A DNA stretch of 18,583 nt from AWTP1-13 sp035762425. Lineage in GTDB: Bacteria; Pseudomonadota; Alphaproteobacteria; Rhizobiales; Hyphomicrobiaceae. The notes under the pieces were generated by a model, which was given only the letters and a program-made list of their open reading frames with translations, made no database searches and was not told the DNA's origin. The stretch covers positions 1 to 18,583 of the forward strand of contig DASTOW010000257.1 of the NCBI GenBank assembly GCA_035762425.1, read 5' to 3'. Position 1 is the first letter of the stretch; every line of letters starts with the position of its first letter. Shown here in pieces: positions 1 through 7,093 of the stretch. A program made the position numbers and the translations under genes.

Positions 1-855
1 GGTTTTCGCGCCATTGGCACAGTCACACTGGCGGGGCGCGATGCGGCCGCCAAGGCTGAGCGCGCCGGCGAGGCCATCTTCGCACGGGCCAGACGCATGC
101 TGGCGAACCGACAGCTTGGTGATTTCACCGAAACTTCAATGGAGGTTCTAGGCACGCAGGCGACCTACGGAGCGGCCGCGCGCGCTCAGGCAAGCCAGGC
201 CCGCGAGGTGGTCCTTAAGATCGGCGCGACGCATGCAGAAGAGAGGGCGCTGGAGGTTTTCGCCCGCGAGATCATACCGGCGGCTTCATCGATGGCCCAG
301 GGCCTGACCGGCTTCTTCGCCGGACGCCCCAGCGTGCAACCGGTCGTCCGCCTGTTCTCGTTTCTGTGGCCAAAGGCCGATGTGCTGCCAGTCGTGACCC
401 TAGCCGGCAATGACACTGCCATTGCATTCGACGCGGCCCCTGCGCAAGCTGCGCCGCAGTCCACGGTTAGCCCCGTGCCCGCCAGCGCCCCCCTTGCGCC
501 CACCGCCAATGTGCCGCTGATTGCGCTGGCCGTCGGCCGCAGCGGCGACAAGGGTAACTGTGCCAACATCGGCATCATGGCGCGGCGCCCCGAGTATCTG
601 CCCTGGATCAAGGCCGCACTCACCGAACACCGCCTGAAGACCTGGTTTGCGCATACCGGCGTGACGAAGGTCGAGAGGTTTGATCTGCCCGGCATGCATG
701 CCATCAACTTTCTGCTACACGATGCGCTGGGCGGTGGCGGCATGGCCTCGTTGCGCATTGATCCGCAAGGTAAGGCCTTTGCGCAGATGCTCATGGATAT
801 CGATGTTGCGGTGCCAGTCGCCTTGACAGGCTCCCTTACGTCAAGAGCAACCTGA
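1..855 (+). CDS. AtuA-family protein, C-terminal part (5' end outside window)
   Basis: The frame is open from base 1 to the TGA at 853-855, giving the last 284 residues of a longer protein; the ATG at 97 is internal. Two parts are visible. The first (about residues 1-135) resembles the end of the DUF1446/AtuA core, with REVVLKIGATH followed by EREIIPA-like and RLFSFLWPK segments. After an Ala/Pro-rich linker comes the small AtuA C-terminal domain, marked by GRSGDKGN (about nt 535-558), then ANIGIMARRP and, near the end, LPGMHAINFLLHDALGGGG. AtuA is encoded in the acyclic terpene utilisation cluster of Pseudomonas; its biochemical role is not settled. It lies 36 bases upstream of a CoA ligase on the same strand, so the two are probably co-transcribed. 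The family call is firm; the link to terpenes rests on the family and neighbours only. Confidence 0.88.
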   Translation, partial: GFRAIGTVTLAGRDAAAKAERAGEAIFARARRMLANRQLGDFTETSMEVLGTQATYGAAARAQASQAREVVLKIGATHAEERALEVFAREIIPAASSMAQGLTGFFAGRPSVQPVVRLFSFLWPKADVLPVVTLAGNDTAIAFDAAPAQAAPQSTVSPVPASAPLAPTANVPLIALAVGRSGDKGNCANIGIMARRPEYLPWIKAALTEHRLKTWFAHTGVTKVERFDLPGMHAINFLLHDALGGGGMASLRIDPQGKAFAQMLMDIDVAVPVALTGSLTSRAT

Positions 856-891
856 TCGCAGACACGATGCTTCGTCAGCCGGGAGGGAAAA

Positions 892-2520
892 ATGGCTGAG
901 CTTATGGACACCCAGACCATCGGTTCGGTGTTTGCGGCCGCTGCCGTCGAGCACGCAGGTCGACCTTTCCTGGCCGTGCCGGCCAACGCGACGCGCGCCT
1001 ATGCACAGGGCGGGCTCGAGCTGTCCTACGGCGAGGCTGCCGTCCTGGTAGAGGAGTTGGTCGCGATCTATCGCGCGAAGGGATACAGCGCGGGCAGCCG
1101 GGTCGCCATGCTGCTAGAGAATCGGCCAGAGCATATCCTGCACAAGCTGGCGCTGAACACGATCGGCATGTGCTGCGTACCCATCAACGCAGACGCTCGA
1201 CCGGCAGAAATTGCCTATCAGCTCGATCACAGTGAACCCGAGCTGATCCTGGCGCTCGCAGCGCGCGAAGCGCAGATCATGCACAGCCTGGCCTTGAGCG
1301 CGCACAAGCCACCCGTGGTGATCGCCGAGATGTTTGCCGAGAGCCCGCCGTCCTCGCGGCGCACACACGTGCGCGACGAACCGACGCCACAGGGGCCGGC
1401 CAGCATCCTCTACACCTCGGGCACCACCGGTCGACCGAAGGGATGCGTCCTTTCGCACGGCTACGAAGTTGCCTCCGGTGCCTGGTACGCCTCACGCGGC
1501 GGGTTAGCGAACATCCGCGCCGGCCAGGAACGCATTTACAATCCTCTGCCGCTGTATCACGTCAATTCGGCGGTCGTGTCGCTATTCGGAGCCATCGTCT
1601 CCGGCTGCTGCCAGATCCAGTCGGACCGCTTTTCGCCGGAGCGGTGGTGGCCGGAGGTCGCGCAGACCGGCGCGACCATCGTTCACTATCTGGGGGTGGT
1701 TGTGCCGATGCTGCTAGCTCAGGCTGCGGGCCAGCACGATCGCAAGCATCAGGTTCGTTTCGGCATCGGCGCCGGTGTCGAGCCGCAACTGCACGCCGTA
1801 TTCGAGGAGCGCTTCGGCTTTCCGCTTATTGAAATCTGGGGCATGACCGAAATGGTGCGCGTCCTTGCCGACTGCCGCGCGCCGCGCCAGGTCGGAACAC
1901 GCGCCTTCGGCACGGCCGTCCCCGGCATCGAGGTTCGCGTGGTCGACGAGCAGGAGCGCGATGTTGCAGACGGGGTACCTGGTGAGATGCTCGTGCGCCA
2001 CTCAGCGCAAACACCCCGACGCGGCGCCTACTCAGGCTATCTCAAGGACGAGGCGGCCACTGAAGCGGCCTGGCGCGGCGGCTGGTTGCACACCGGCGAC
2101 GTCGTCTGGCGCGGCGAAGATGGGTTCCTTCACTTTGCTGATCGCAAGAAGAACATCATCCGCCGCTCCGGCGAGAACATTGCCGCCGCCGAAATCGAGG
2201 CCCTGCTCGTCACCCATCCCAACGTCAAGCAAGCCGCCGTGCTTGCCGTGAAGGACGAGATGCGCGAGGAAGAGGTGATGGCCTGCGTCGTGCTCAAGCA
2301 GCCGCAGCCACCGGAGCAGGCTGGCGACGAGCTGTTTCGCTTCTGCTATGAGCGGCTCGCCTACTACAAGGCACCAGGTTGGGTGCACATCCTCGATAGT
2401 CTGCCGACCACGGGCACGCAGAAGATCCAGAAGCACACCATCTATGCCAGTGACGTGGACCCTCGATCCCTGCCTGATGTCCAGGACCTGCGTGCGCGCA
2501 AAAAGCGCAACCTGACCTAA
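892..2520 (+). CDS. ATP-dependent acyl-CoA ligase (AMP-binding, CaiC/FadD-like)
   Basis: A 542-residue adenylate-forming enzyme that would activate a carboxylic acid with ATP and CoA. The usual motifs are in order: P-loop YTSGTTGRPKG (174-184), IWGMTE (315-320), GWLHTGDV (397-404), DRKKNIIRRSGENI (about 417-430) and the C-terminal TGTQKIQK, whose Lys511 is the expected adenylation lysine. GGGAGGG at 881-887 lies just before the ATG at 892, so this start is preferred to the in-frame ATG at 904. Length is normal and no membrane segment is seen. It lies between an AtuA-family gene and an SDR on the same strand, which suggests it activates the same terpenoid or branched acid. AtuH of the Pseudomonas terpene cluster is also a CoA synthetase, but the sequence alone does not fix the substrate. 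A second, different ligase is encoded at 11021. Confidence 0.9.
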   Translation: MAELMDTQTIGSVFAAAAVEHAGRPFLAVPANATRAYAQGGLELSYGEAAVLVEELVAIYRAKGYSAGSRVAMLLENRPEHILHKLALNTIGMCCVPINADARPAEIAYQLDHSEPELILALAAREAQIMHSLALSAHKPPVVIAEMFAESPPSSRRTHVRDEPTPQGPASILYTSGTTGRPKGCVLSHGYEVASGAWYASRGGLANIRAGQERIYNPLPLYHVNSAVVSLFGAIVSGCCQIQSDRFSPERWWPEVAQTGATIVHYLGVVVPMLLAQAAGQHDRKHQVRFGIGAGVEPQLHAVFEERFGFPLIEIWGMTEMVRVLADCRAPRQVGTRAFGTAVPGIEVRVVDEQERDVADGVPGEMLVRHSAQTPRRGAYSGYLKDEAATEAAWRGGWLHTGDVVWRGEDGFLHFADRKKNIIRRSGENIAAAEIEALLVTHPNVKQAAVLAVKDEMREEEVMACVVLKQPQPPEQAGDELFRFCYERLAYYKAPGWVHILDSLPTTGTQKIQKHTIYASDVDPRSLPDVQDLRARKKRNLT

Positions 2521-2612
2521 AGGCTGCCGGAATGGCCAACAGCGACGATGGCGGCGGCGTCACGCTAGGGATGGCGATATCCGGTCCATCGAACGATTGG
2601 CGCCAGCCCGGT

Positions 2613-2632
2613 CACGCCAAGCCTCTGGCGTG
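2613..2632 (+). other. Inverted repeat (7-bp stem, 6-nt loop) between ligase and SDR genes
   Basis: CACGCCA (2613-2619) and TGGCGTG (2626-2632) are perfect reverse complements around a 6-base loop. The repeat sits in the 151-bp gap between the ligase stop and the SDR start. No T-run follows, so it is not a typical intrinsic terminator; an RNA hairpin or protein site is possible. The rest of the gap shows only the short palindrome TGGCGCCA at 2598-2605. Confidence 0.35.
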
Positions 2633-2658
2633 CGGCGTGGTGCACCCAATCTGCAGCC

Positions 2659-2664
2659 AGGAAG
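2659..2664 (+). promoter_or_regulatory. Ribosome binding site fixing the SDR start
   Basis: AGGAAG lies 7 bases before the ATG at 2672. The longer frame from a TTG at 2597 adds 25 residues unlike any SDR N-terminus, so 2672 is the likely start. Confidence 0.6.
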
Positions 2665-2671
2665 CACGGAC

Positions 2672-3514
2672 ATGACGAGCAGTCTCACCGACACAGAGTT
2701 GGCGGCCTTGCCGCTGATCTACCGCGACGGGCTCTTCCAAGATCAGGTGGTTCTGGTATCCGGCGCCGGGCGCGGCCTCGGCAAGGCCATCGCCTTCCAG
2801 TTCGCCCGCCTTGGGGCGAGGCTTGCCATTTGCGGCCGCAAGCCGGAGCCGCTCGAAGCCACCGCCACCGCCTTGCGCAAGCTCGGCGCCGACGTGCTGG
2901 CCATGCCGGCCACCATCCGTGACCCTGATCAGGTCGGCGAGCTGTTCGAGGCTGTGTTTGCTCGCTTTGGCCGCCTCGATCACCTCATCAACAACGCCGG
3001 CGGCCAATTTGCGCAGGCGGCCATCGACTTCTCCGTCAAAGGCTGGAACGCGGTCATCGACACCAACCTGAACGGCACCTGGTACATGATGCAGGCTGCC
3101 GCCCGACGCTGGCGCGACAGCGGCCAGAAGGGCTCCATCGTCAATATCGTGGCACCGTACTGGCGCGGCATGCCCGGAGTGGCGCACACCTGTGCGGCCC
3201 GAGCTGGCGTCGTGTTTGTTTCCAAGACAGTGGCCATCGAGTGGGCGCCGCTCGGCATCCGCGTCAACTGCTTGGCGCCGGGCATCATCGCCACCGAGGG
3301 CATGCAGGTCTACCCGCAGGAGGCGTTGCGCGAACTGCCGCGCTCAAACCTCATGCAGCGGTTTGGTGGCGTCGTCGACGTGGCCAATGCCGTGTGCTAC
3401 CTGGCCGGCCCTTCGGGCGACTTCATCACGGGCGAGGTTCTGGCCGTGGATGGCGGCAACCAGATCTGGGGCGATCAGTGGACCATCGTCCGGCCCGACT
3501 GGTTCGACACGTGA
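2672..3514 (+). CDS. SDR-family oxidoreductase (PECR/citronellol dehydrogenase-like) lacking the usual Tyr
   Basis: A 280-residue NAD(P)-binding Rossmann protein. The dinucleotide loop GAGRGLG is at 31-37, NNAGG at 107-111, NLNGT at 132-136, and IRVNCLAPG follows at about 196-204; the end is typical (FITGEVLAVDGG). The catalytic region is divergent. The segment GVAHTCAARAGVVFVSK lines up with peroxisomal trans-2-enoyl-CoA reductase (PECR) and 2,4-dienoyl-CoA-reductase-type SDRs. It has Thr173 and Arg177 where classical SDRs have Tyr and Lys, and Val181 where human PECR has Tyr four residues before its Lys. Likely substrates are an enoyl-CoA or a terpenoid alcohol/aldehyde (AtuB and AtuG are SDRs of the terpene cluster), but the altered active site leaves this open. 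Its stop is one base from the stop of the convergent acyl-CoA dehydrogenase gene. Confidence 0.85.
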   Translation: MTSSLTDTELAALPLIYRDGLFQDQVVLVSGAGRGLGKAIAFQFARLGARLAICGRKPEPLEATATALRKLGADVLAMPATIRDPDQVGELFEAVFARFGRLDHLINNAGGQFAQAAIDFSVKGWNAVIDTNLNGTWYMMQAAARRWRDSGQKGSIVNIVAPYWRGMPGVAHTCAARAGVVFVSKTVAIEWAPLGIRVNCLAPGIIATEGMQVYPQEALRELPRSNLMQRFGGVVDVANAVCYLAGPSGDFITGEVLAVDGGNQIWGDQWTIVRPDWFDT

Positions 3515-3515
3515 C

Positions 3516-4724
3516 CTAATCGCGCATTAATTCGCCGCCAATGATGAGCTTGCGAACCTCGGTTGTCCCCGCGCCGATCTCGAGCAGCTTGGTCGCGCGA
3601 TACAGCCGATTGATCTCCGTCTCGCGCATGTATCCAGCACCGCCGAACACCTGCACCGCCTCGGTAATAACCTTCGTGCACCCTTCGGCAGCATAGAGGA
3701 TACTCGCGGCTGTCAGCTTGTGGATGTCGCCGCGTCCTCCGCCGCCCACCTCCAGGTCGTTGGCCTCCGCCAGCGTGCGATAGCTGAACGTGCGCATCGT
3801 CTCGATGGTCGTGTACATATCCGCGAGCTTGGCCTGCACGAGCTGGAAGTCGCCGATGCGTTTACCGAATTGCTTGCGCGTCTTCGCGTAGTCGAGAGCC
3901 AGCTCGAAGGCTCGCTCCGCCATACCGATGTTGATCATGGCGACGATGGCACGCTCCAAATCGAGCCCGCTCATCACGACCGCCACACCGGCATCGCGCG
4001 TGCCAACAAGATTGGCTGCGGGCACGCGACAGTCGTCGAACAGCAGCTCGGCCGTTGTCGAGCCGCGAAAGCCCATCTTGTCGAGCTTCTGGGCCACGCT
4101 GAAGCCTGGAAAGTCCTTTTCGATTACGAACGCCGAAATGCCCTTGGCGCCCTTGCCCTTGTCCGTCTTGGCGTAGACCAGCAGGACGTCGGCGACCGGA
4201 CCGTTGGTGATGTAGAGCTTGCGGCCATTGACAACGTAGTGATCGCCATCCCGCCGAGCTTCGGTTGCCATGGCGCCCAACGCGTCCGAGCCCGCACCCG
4301 GCTCGGTCAGGCCGAGCGCACCGATGGCCGTGCCGTCGCACAGCTTGGGCAGATAGCGGCGCTTGATGTCTGCATTGGCGTTGCGCGCAATGTTGTTCAC
4401 ACACAGGTTCTCGTGCGCCGCATAGCTGAGCGCGATGGCCGGGTTCCAGCGCGCAAGGCCCTGCGTTATGAGGCCCGAGGTGAAGAAGTCGCTGCCGGCG
4501 CCGCCGAGCTCCGGGTCCACGGTGACGCCGAGAAAGCCCATGCGGGCCAGCGCTGGCATCACCTGCGGCGGCCACCACTCCTCGTCGTCCATGCGCGCCT
4601 GCAGCGGTGCCAGCTCCTCGCGCGCAAAGCGATCAGCCTGATCGAGGACCTCCTGCTGATCGCTCGACAGCCGGAAACCGTTGCCGGCCGGCCTGTTCGA
4701 GGCGTGCGTAGCTGGCGCGGTCAT
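3516..4724 (-). CDS. Acyl-CoA dehydrogenase, isovaleryl/citronellyl-CoA dehydrogenase-like
   Basis: A 402-residue FAD flavoprotein that should oxidise an acyl-CoA to the trans-2-enoyl-CoA and pass electrons to ETF. Visible motifs are LTEPGAGSD (139-147), YITNGP (171-176), KLDKMGFRGS (213-222), the flavin-domain RKQFGK (283-288), QVFGGAGYMRE (358-368) and EIGAGTTEVRK (382-392). The position of the MCAD catalytic Glu (the residue before Gly-Thr) is Ala385. Instead Glu257 in SGLDLER matches the relocated base of isovaleryl-CoA dehydrogenase, which favours short or 3-methyl-branched substrates. AtuD (citronellyl-CoA dehydrogenase) and LiuA are the pathway counterparts. The start at 4724 is backed by GGGAGA 8 bases upstream on the - strand. 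It is divergent from the TetR gene, with a candidate operator between them about 50 bases upstream of this start, so repression by that regulator is likely. Confidence 0.92.
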   Translation of the reverse strand: MTAPATHASNRPAGNGFRLSSDQQEVLDQADRFAREELAPLQARMDDEEWWPPQVMPALARMGFLGVTVDPELGGAGSDFFTSGLITQGLARWNPAIALSYAAHENLCVNNIARNANADIKRRYLPKLCDGTAIGALGLTEPGAGSDALGAMATEARRDGDHYVVNGRKLYITNGPVADVLLVYAKTDKGKGAKGISAFVIEKDFPGFSVAQKLDKMGFRGSTTAELLFDDCRVPAANLVGTRDAGVAVVMSGLDLERAIVAMINIGMAERAFELALDYAKTRKQFGKRIGDFQLVQAKLADMYTTIETMRTFSYRTLAEANDLEVGGGGRGDIHKLTAASILYAAEGCTKVITEAVQVFGGAGYMRETEINRLYRATKLLEIGAGTTEVRKLIIGGELMRD

Positions 4725-4950
4725 GCAGCGTTCTCCCGAGCATTGCGAGGTCTACGGCCTCTTGACTTGCCAAAGTGAAGCGCATTCACTAACAATAATC
4801 AAGACACCGCGCATCGGGCTCGACCCCGAAAGCGCTGCACAAAGAATGCATGGGAACGCTGAGGTGGGATGCGATGCGCCAATCGCTTTGGGCTATGCAG
4901 AGGCATCGTCGTACGCACACCGCTGACCTGGCGCGGGTAGTCTGACGCTC
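4725..4950. promoter_or_regulatory. Divergent control region between acyl-CoA dehydrogenase and TetR operon
   Basis: These 226 non-coding bases separate two genes transcribed away from each other and must hold promoters for both. The region is less GC-rich than its surroundings, with an AT-rich patch AACAATAATCAAG at 4791-4803. TTGACT (4762-4767) and TTGCCA (4767-4772) resemble -35 boxes for rightward transcription, but no well-spaced -10 follows, so I do not assign a promoter position. The inverted repeat at 4774-4790 is the strongest feature. Confidence 0.7.
4774..4790. promoter_or_regulatory. Candidate TetR operator: AGTGAA-N5-TTCACT
   Basis: AGTGAA (4774-4779) and TTCACT (4785-4790) form a perfect 6-bp inverted repeat with a 5-base spacer (GCGCA), 17 bp in all. 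The size and symmetry suit a TetR-family dimer site. It lies 50 bases upstream of the acyl-CoA dehydrogenase start and 160 bases upstream of the regulator's start, next to -35-like hexamers. I saw no second copy in the other intergenic gaps. That the adjacent TetR protein binds here is inference from position. Confidence 0.55.
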
Positions 4951-5580
4951 ATGCCCGTCATCAGCACCGAGCGCATGCGCGATAGGCGCGAGAGCATCCT
5001 CGCCGCAGCCAGCCGGGTTTTCTCGCAGAAGGGCTTTCAGGCGGCATCGATCACTGAGATCGCGCAAGCGGCCGGCGTTTCCGATGGTCTCGTCTACAAA
5101 TATTTCGAGAACAAGCGCGATCTGCTGATTTCAACGCTGACGGCGTTCTACGAGCGCGTCATGCACGATCTTGAGCAGCAAGTTGAACTGGGCGAGACCT
5201 TTGCGCATCGACTGCGGCTGCTTGTGCAAACCCACCTTGGCGTGTTTGTCCGCGACACCGGACTGTGCCGCCTGTTCATCTCCGAGGTCCGCGTCGCGAC
5301 CGACTATCCAGGCTCCGCCATTCAAATCCTCAACAAGCGTTACACCGCCGTCCTCACGCGCATCGTGCGTGATGGCATCGAGAATGGCGAGGTGCAGCCC
5401 GACACCGATGCGCGCGTGGTACGCGATCTGCTGTTCGGCGCCGTGGAGCACATGGCCTGGCGCCACGTCACGACCAGAAGGCCGCTCGATTGCGAGCGGC
5501 TCGGCGAGCAGATCGCCGCCATCATCGTTGCTGGAATTGCAGTGCCAAAGCCGGTTGCCAGGCGCAGGACCGCATCATGA
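4951..5580 (+). CDS. TetR/AcrR-family transcriptional regulator (AtuR/FadR-like by context)
   Basis: A 209-residue protein with a TetR N-terminal helix-turn-helix: ILAAASRVFSQKGF (16-29), then TEIAQAAGVSDGLVYKYFENK (about 35-55), the recognition-helix region. The remainder is a helical ligand-binding and dimerisation domain of usual length. It is probably a repressor released by an acyl-CoA of the pathway, as for other TetR regulators of fatty-acid, leucine and terpene degradation; the ligand is inferred from neighbours only. It is divergent from the acyl-CoA dehydrogenase and its stop overlaps the ATG of the biotin carboxylase (ATGA), so it is the first gene of the long operon and likely autoregulated. 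The ribosome binding site before 4951 is weak. Confidence 0.9.
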   Translation: MPVISTERMRDRRESILAAASRVFSQKGFQAASITEIAQAAGVSDGLVYKYFENKRDLLISTLTAFYERVMHDLEQQVELGETFAHRLRLLVQTHLGVFVRDTGLCRLFISEVRVATDYPGSAIQILNKRYTAVLTRIVRDGIENGEVQPDTDARVVRDLLFGAVEHMAWRHVTTRRPLDCERLGEQIAAIIVAGIAVPKPVARRRTAS

Positions 5581-7064
5581 CAACGTCCTTGCAGGCGCTT
5601 GGCATCGTGCTGGTCGCCAATCGCGGCGAGATCGCCGCGCGCATCGTGCGCACGGTCAAATCCCTCGGTCTGGAGAGTGCGATCATCTACCATGCGGTCG
5701 ATCGCGACGCCCCAGCCGTGCGGGCGGCTGACAAGGCGCTCGAGATCACTGGCGCGACGCCGGTCGCGGCCTATCTCGATGGCGCCCAGATCATTGCCGC
5801 CGCTCGCACGCTGGGGGCCAAGACGATCCATCCTGGCTACGGCTTCCTCTCGGAGAATGCCGGCTTCGCGCGCCACGTCAGAGAAGCCGGCCTGACGTTC
5901 GTTGGACCGTCTGCAGAAGCTATCGAGCTGATGGGCGACAAGGTGCGAGCTCGCCGCTTCGTCGCCCAGCATGGTTTTCCCGTCGCTGCCTCGGCGGTGG
6001 AGGATGACGAGCCGAAGACCTTTCTCAGGCGCGCCAAGGCAGTCGGCTTCCCCTTGCTGATCAAGCCGGCAGCCGGCGGTGGCGGCAAGGGCATGCGCAT
6101 TGTGCGCGATGCCGGCGCGCTCGAAGAGGAGGTGGCGAGGGCACGTAGCGAGGGCCAGCGCTACTTCGGCGATGGCCGGCTGTACGTGGAGCGCTTCATC
6201 GAAAACCCACGCCACATCGAGGTGCAGGTGCTGGGAGATGCACACGGCAATGTTGTGCACCTGTTCGAGCGCGAATGCTCGGTGCAGCGACGGTTCCAAA
6301 AGATCATTGAGGAGGCGCCATCACCGGCGCTGAGGCCGGCCGAGCGGGCCGAGATAGCCGAAACGGCGCGCAACATCGCCAAGGCCGCCGGCTACACCAA
6401 TGCCGGCACGGTTGAATTCATCTACGGCGCCGGCAGCTTCTATTTCCTGGAAATGAACACGCGTCTGCAGGTCGAGCATCCTGTCACGGAGATGGTGACC
6501 AACGTCGACCTGGTTGCCGAGCAGTTGCGCGTTGCTGCCGGCGCCAGGCTGTCATTCCAGCAGGCCGATCTCAAGATGACCGGTCACGCCATCGAGATGC
6601 GCATCTATGCGGAGAGCCCGTCCAGGGGCTTCACTCCGACGACGGGGCGGGTGCTGAAACTGCGCATCCCGCACGACGCTGACGCGCGTTTCGACACCGG
6701 CGTCGGCGAAGGCCAGCAGGTCACTGCCGCTTTCGACCCCCTACTCGCCAAACTGATCGTGCGCGGCAAAGATCGCGAGGACGCCCGCATGCGCGCGCAT
6801 GCGGCTCTGCGTGAGCTTGCCCTTCTCGGTTGCGAGACCAATACGACCTTCCTGCGCCGTGTCATCAACCACGAGGCTTTCGCCGCCGGCCAGATCCACA
6901 CCGGCTTTCTGGATGCTCATCCCGAGATCGCGGTCGAGCCGCCGATGGCGCGCCATCTCACCGACAAGCTGCTAGCTATCGCGTCGCTTTCGACGCGTGC
7001 CGTGCGCGATGCTGCAGATGCCGTCCCGGCACTGCATGCAGCCATGGGAGCGTGGAGAAATTGA
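5577..7064 (+). CDS. Biotin carboxylase subunit of an acyl-CoA carboxylase (stand-alone, no carrier domain)
   Basis: A 495-residue protein covering only the biotin carboxylase part of an acyl-CoA carboxylase alpha chain. It carboxylates carrier-bound biotin using ATP and bicarbonate. Visible are ANRGEIAARI (14-23), HPGYGFLSEN (85-94), the ATP-grasp glycine loop AAGGGGKGM (165-173), CSVQRRFQK (234-242), and the catalytic segment FLEMNTRLQVEHPVTE (290-305) with Glu292, Asn294 and Arg296. Phe240 replaces the His found in AccC and MCC alpha chains. MCC and geranyl-CoA carboxylase alpha chains normally continue into BT and biotinyl domains; here the chain stops after the biotin carboxylase C-terminal domain plus a short tail. 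Those domains are encoded separately at 8062. The ATG overlaps the TetR stop (ATGA); a longer frame from 5490 only adds sequence unlike the family. Confidence 0.93.
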   Translation: MTTSLQALGIVLVANRGEIAARIVRTVKSLGLESAIIYHAVDRDAPAVRAADKALEITGATPVAAYLDGAQIIAAARTLGAKTIHPGYGFLSENAGFARHVREAGLTFVGPSAEAIELMGDKVRARRFVAQHGFPVAASAVEDDEPKTFLRRAKAVGFPLLIKPAAGGGGKGMRIVRDAGALEEEVARARSEGQRYFGDGRLYVERFIENPRHIEVQVLGDAHGNVVHLFERECSVQRRFQKIIEEAPSPALRPAERAEIAETARNIAKAAGYTNAGTVEFIYGAGSFYFLEMNTRLQVEHPVTEMVTNVDLVAEQLRVAAGARLSFQQADLKMTGHAIEMRIYAESPSRGFTPTTGRVLKLRIPHDADARFDTGVGEGQQVTAAFDPLLAKLIVRGKDREDARMRAHAALRELALLGCETNTTFLRRVINHEAFAAGQIHTGFLDAHPEIAVEPPMARHLTDKLLAIASLSTRAVRDAADAVPALHAAMGAWRN

Positions 7065-7093
7065 TGCTGCTCGTGACTGGAGGTGCTTAGCCA

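Noticed and set aside
3720..4778. A 352-codon + strand frame opposite the acyl-CoA dehydrogenase
   Set aside because: It is a shadow of a well-conserved - strand gene and runs into the divergent control region; no motif was recognised.
4762..4799. A rightward promoter built from TTGACT or TTGCCA with AATAAT
   Set aside because: The -10-like AATAAT is more than 20 bases from either -35-like hexamer, and better-spaced -10 boxes match poorly.
4871..4886. GCGAT-N6-ATCGC as a second operator near the TetR start
   Set aside because: The arms are only five bases, do not match the AGTGAA repeat, and could easily occur by chance in GC-rich DNA.
6285..6305. Phe240 for the conserved His in the QRRxQK motif of the biotin carboxylase, as a sign of inactivity
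   Set aside because: I recall QRRFQK in actinobacterial acyl-CoA carboxylase alpha chains that are active, and all other catalytic residues are present, so this is probably a natural variant.
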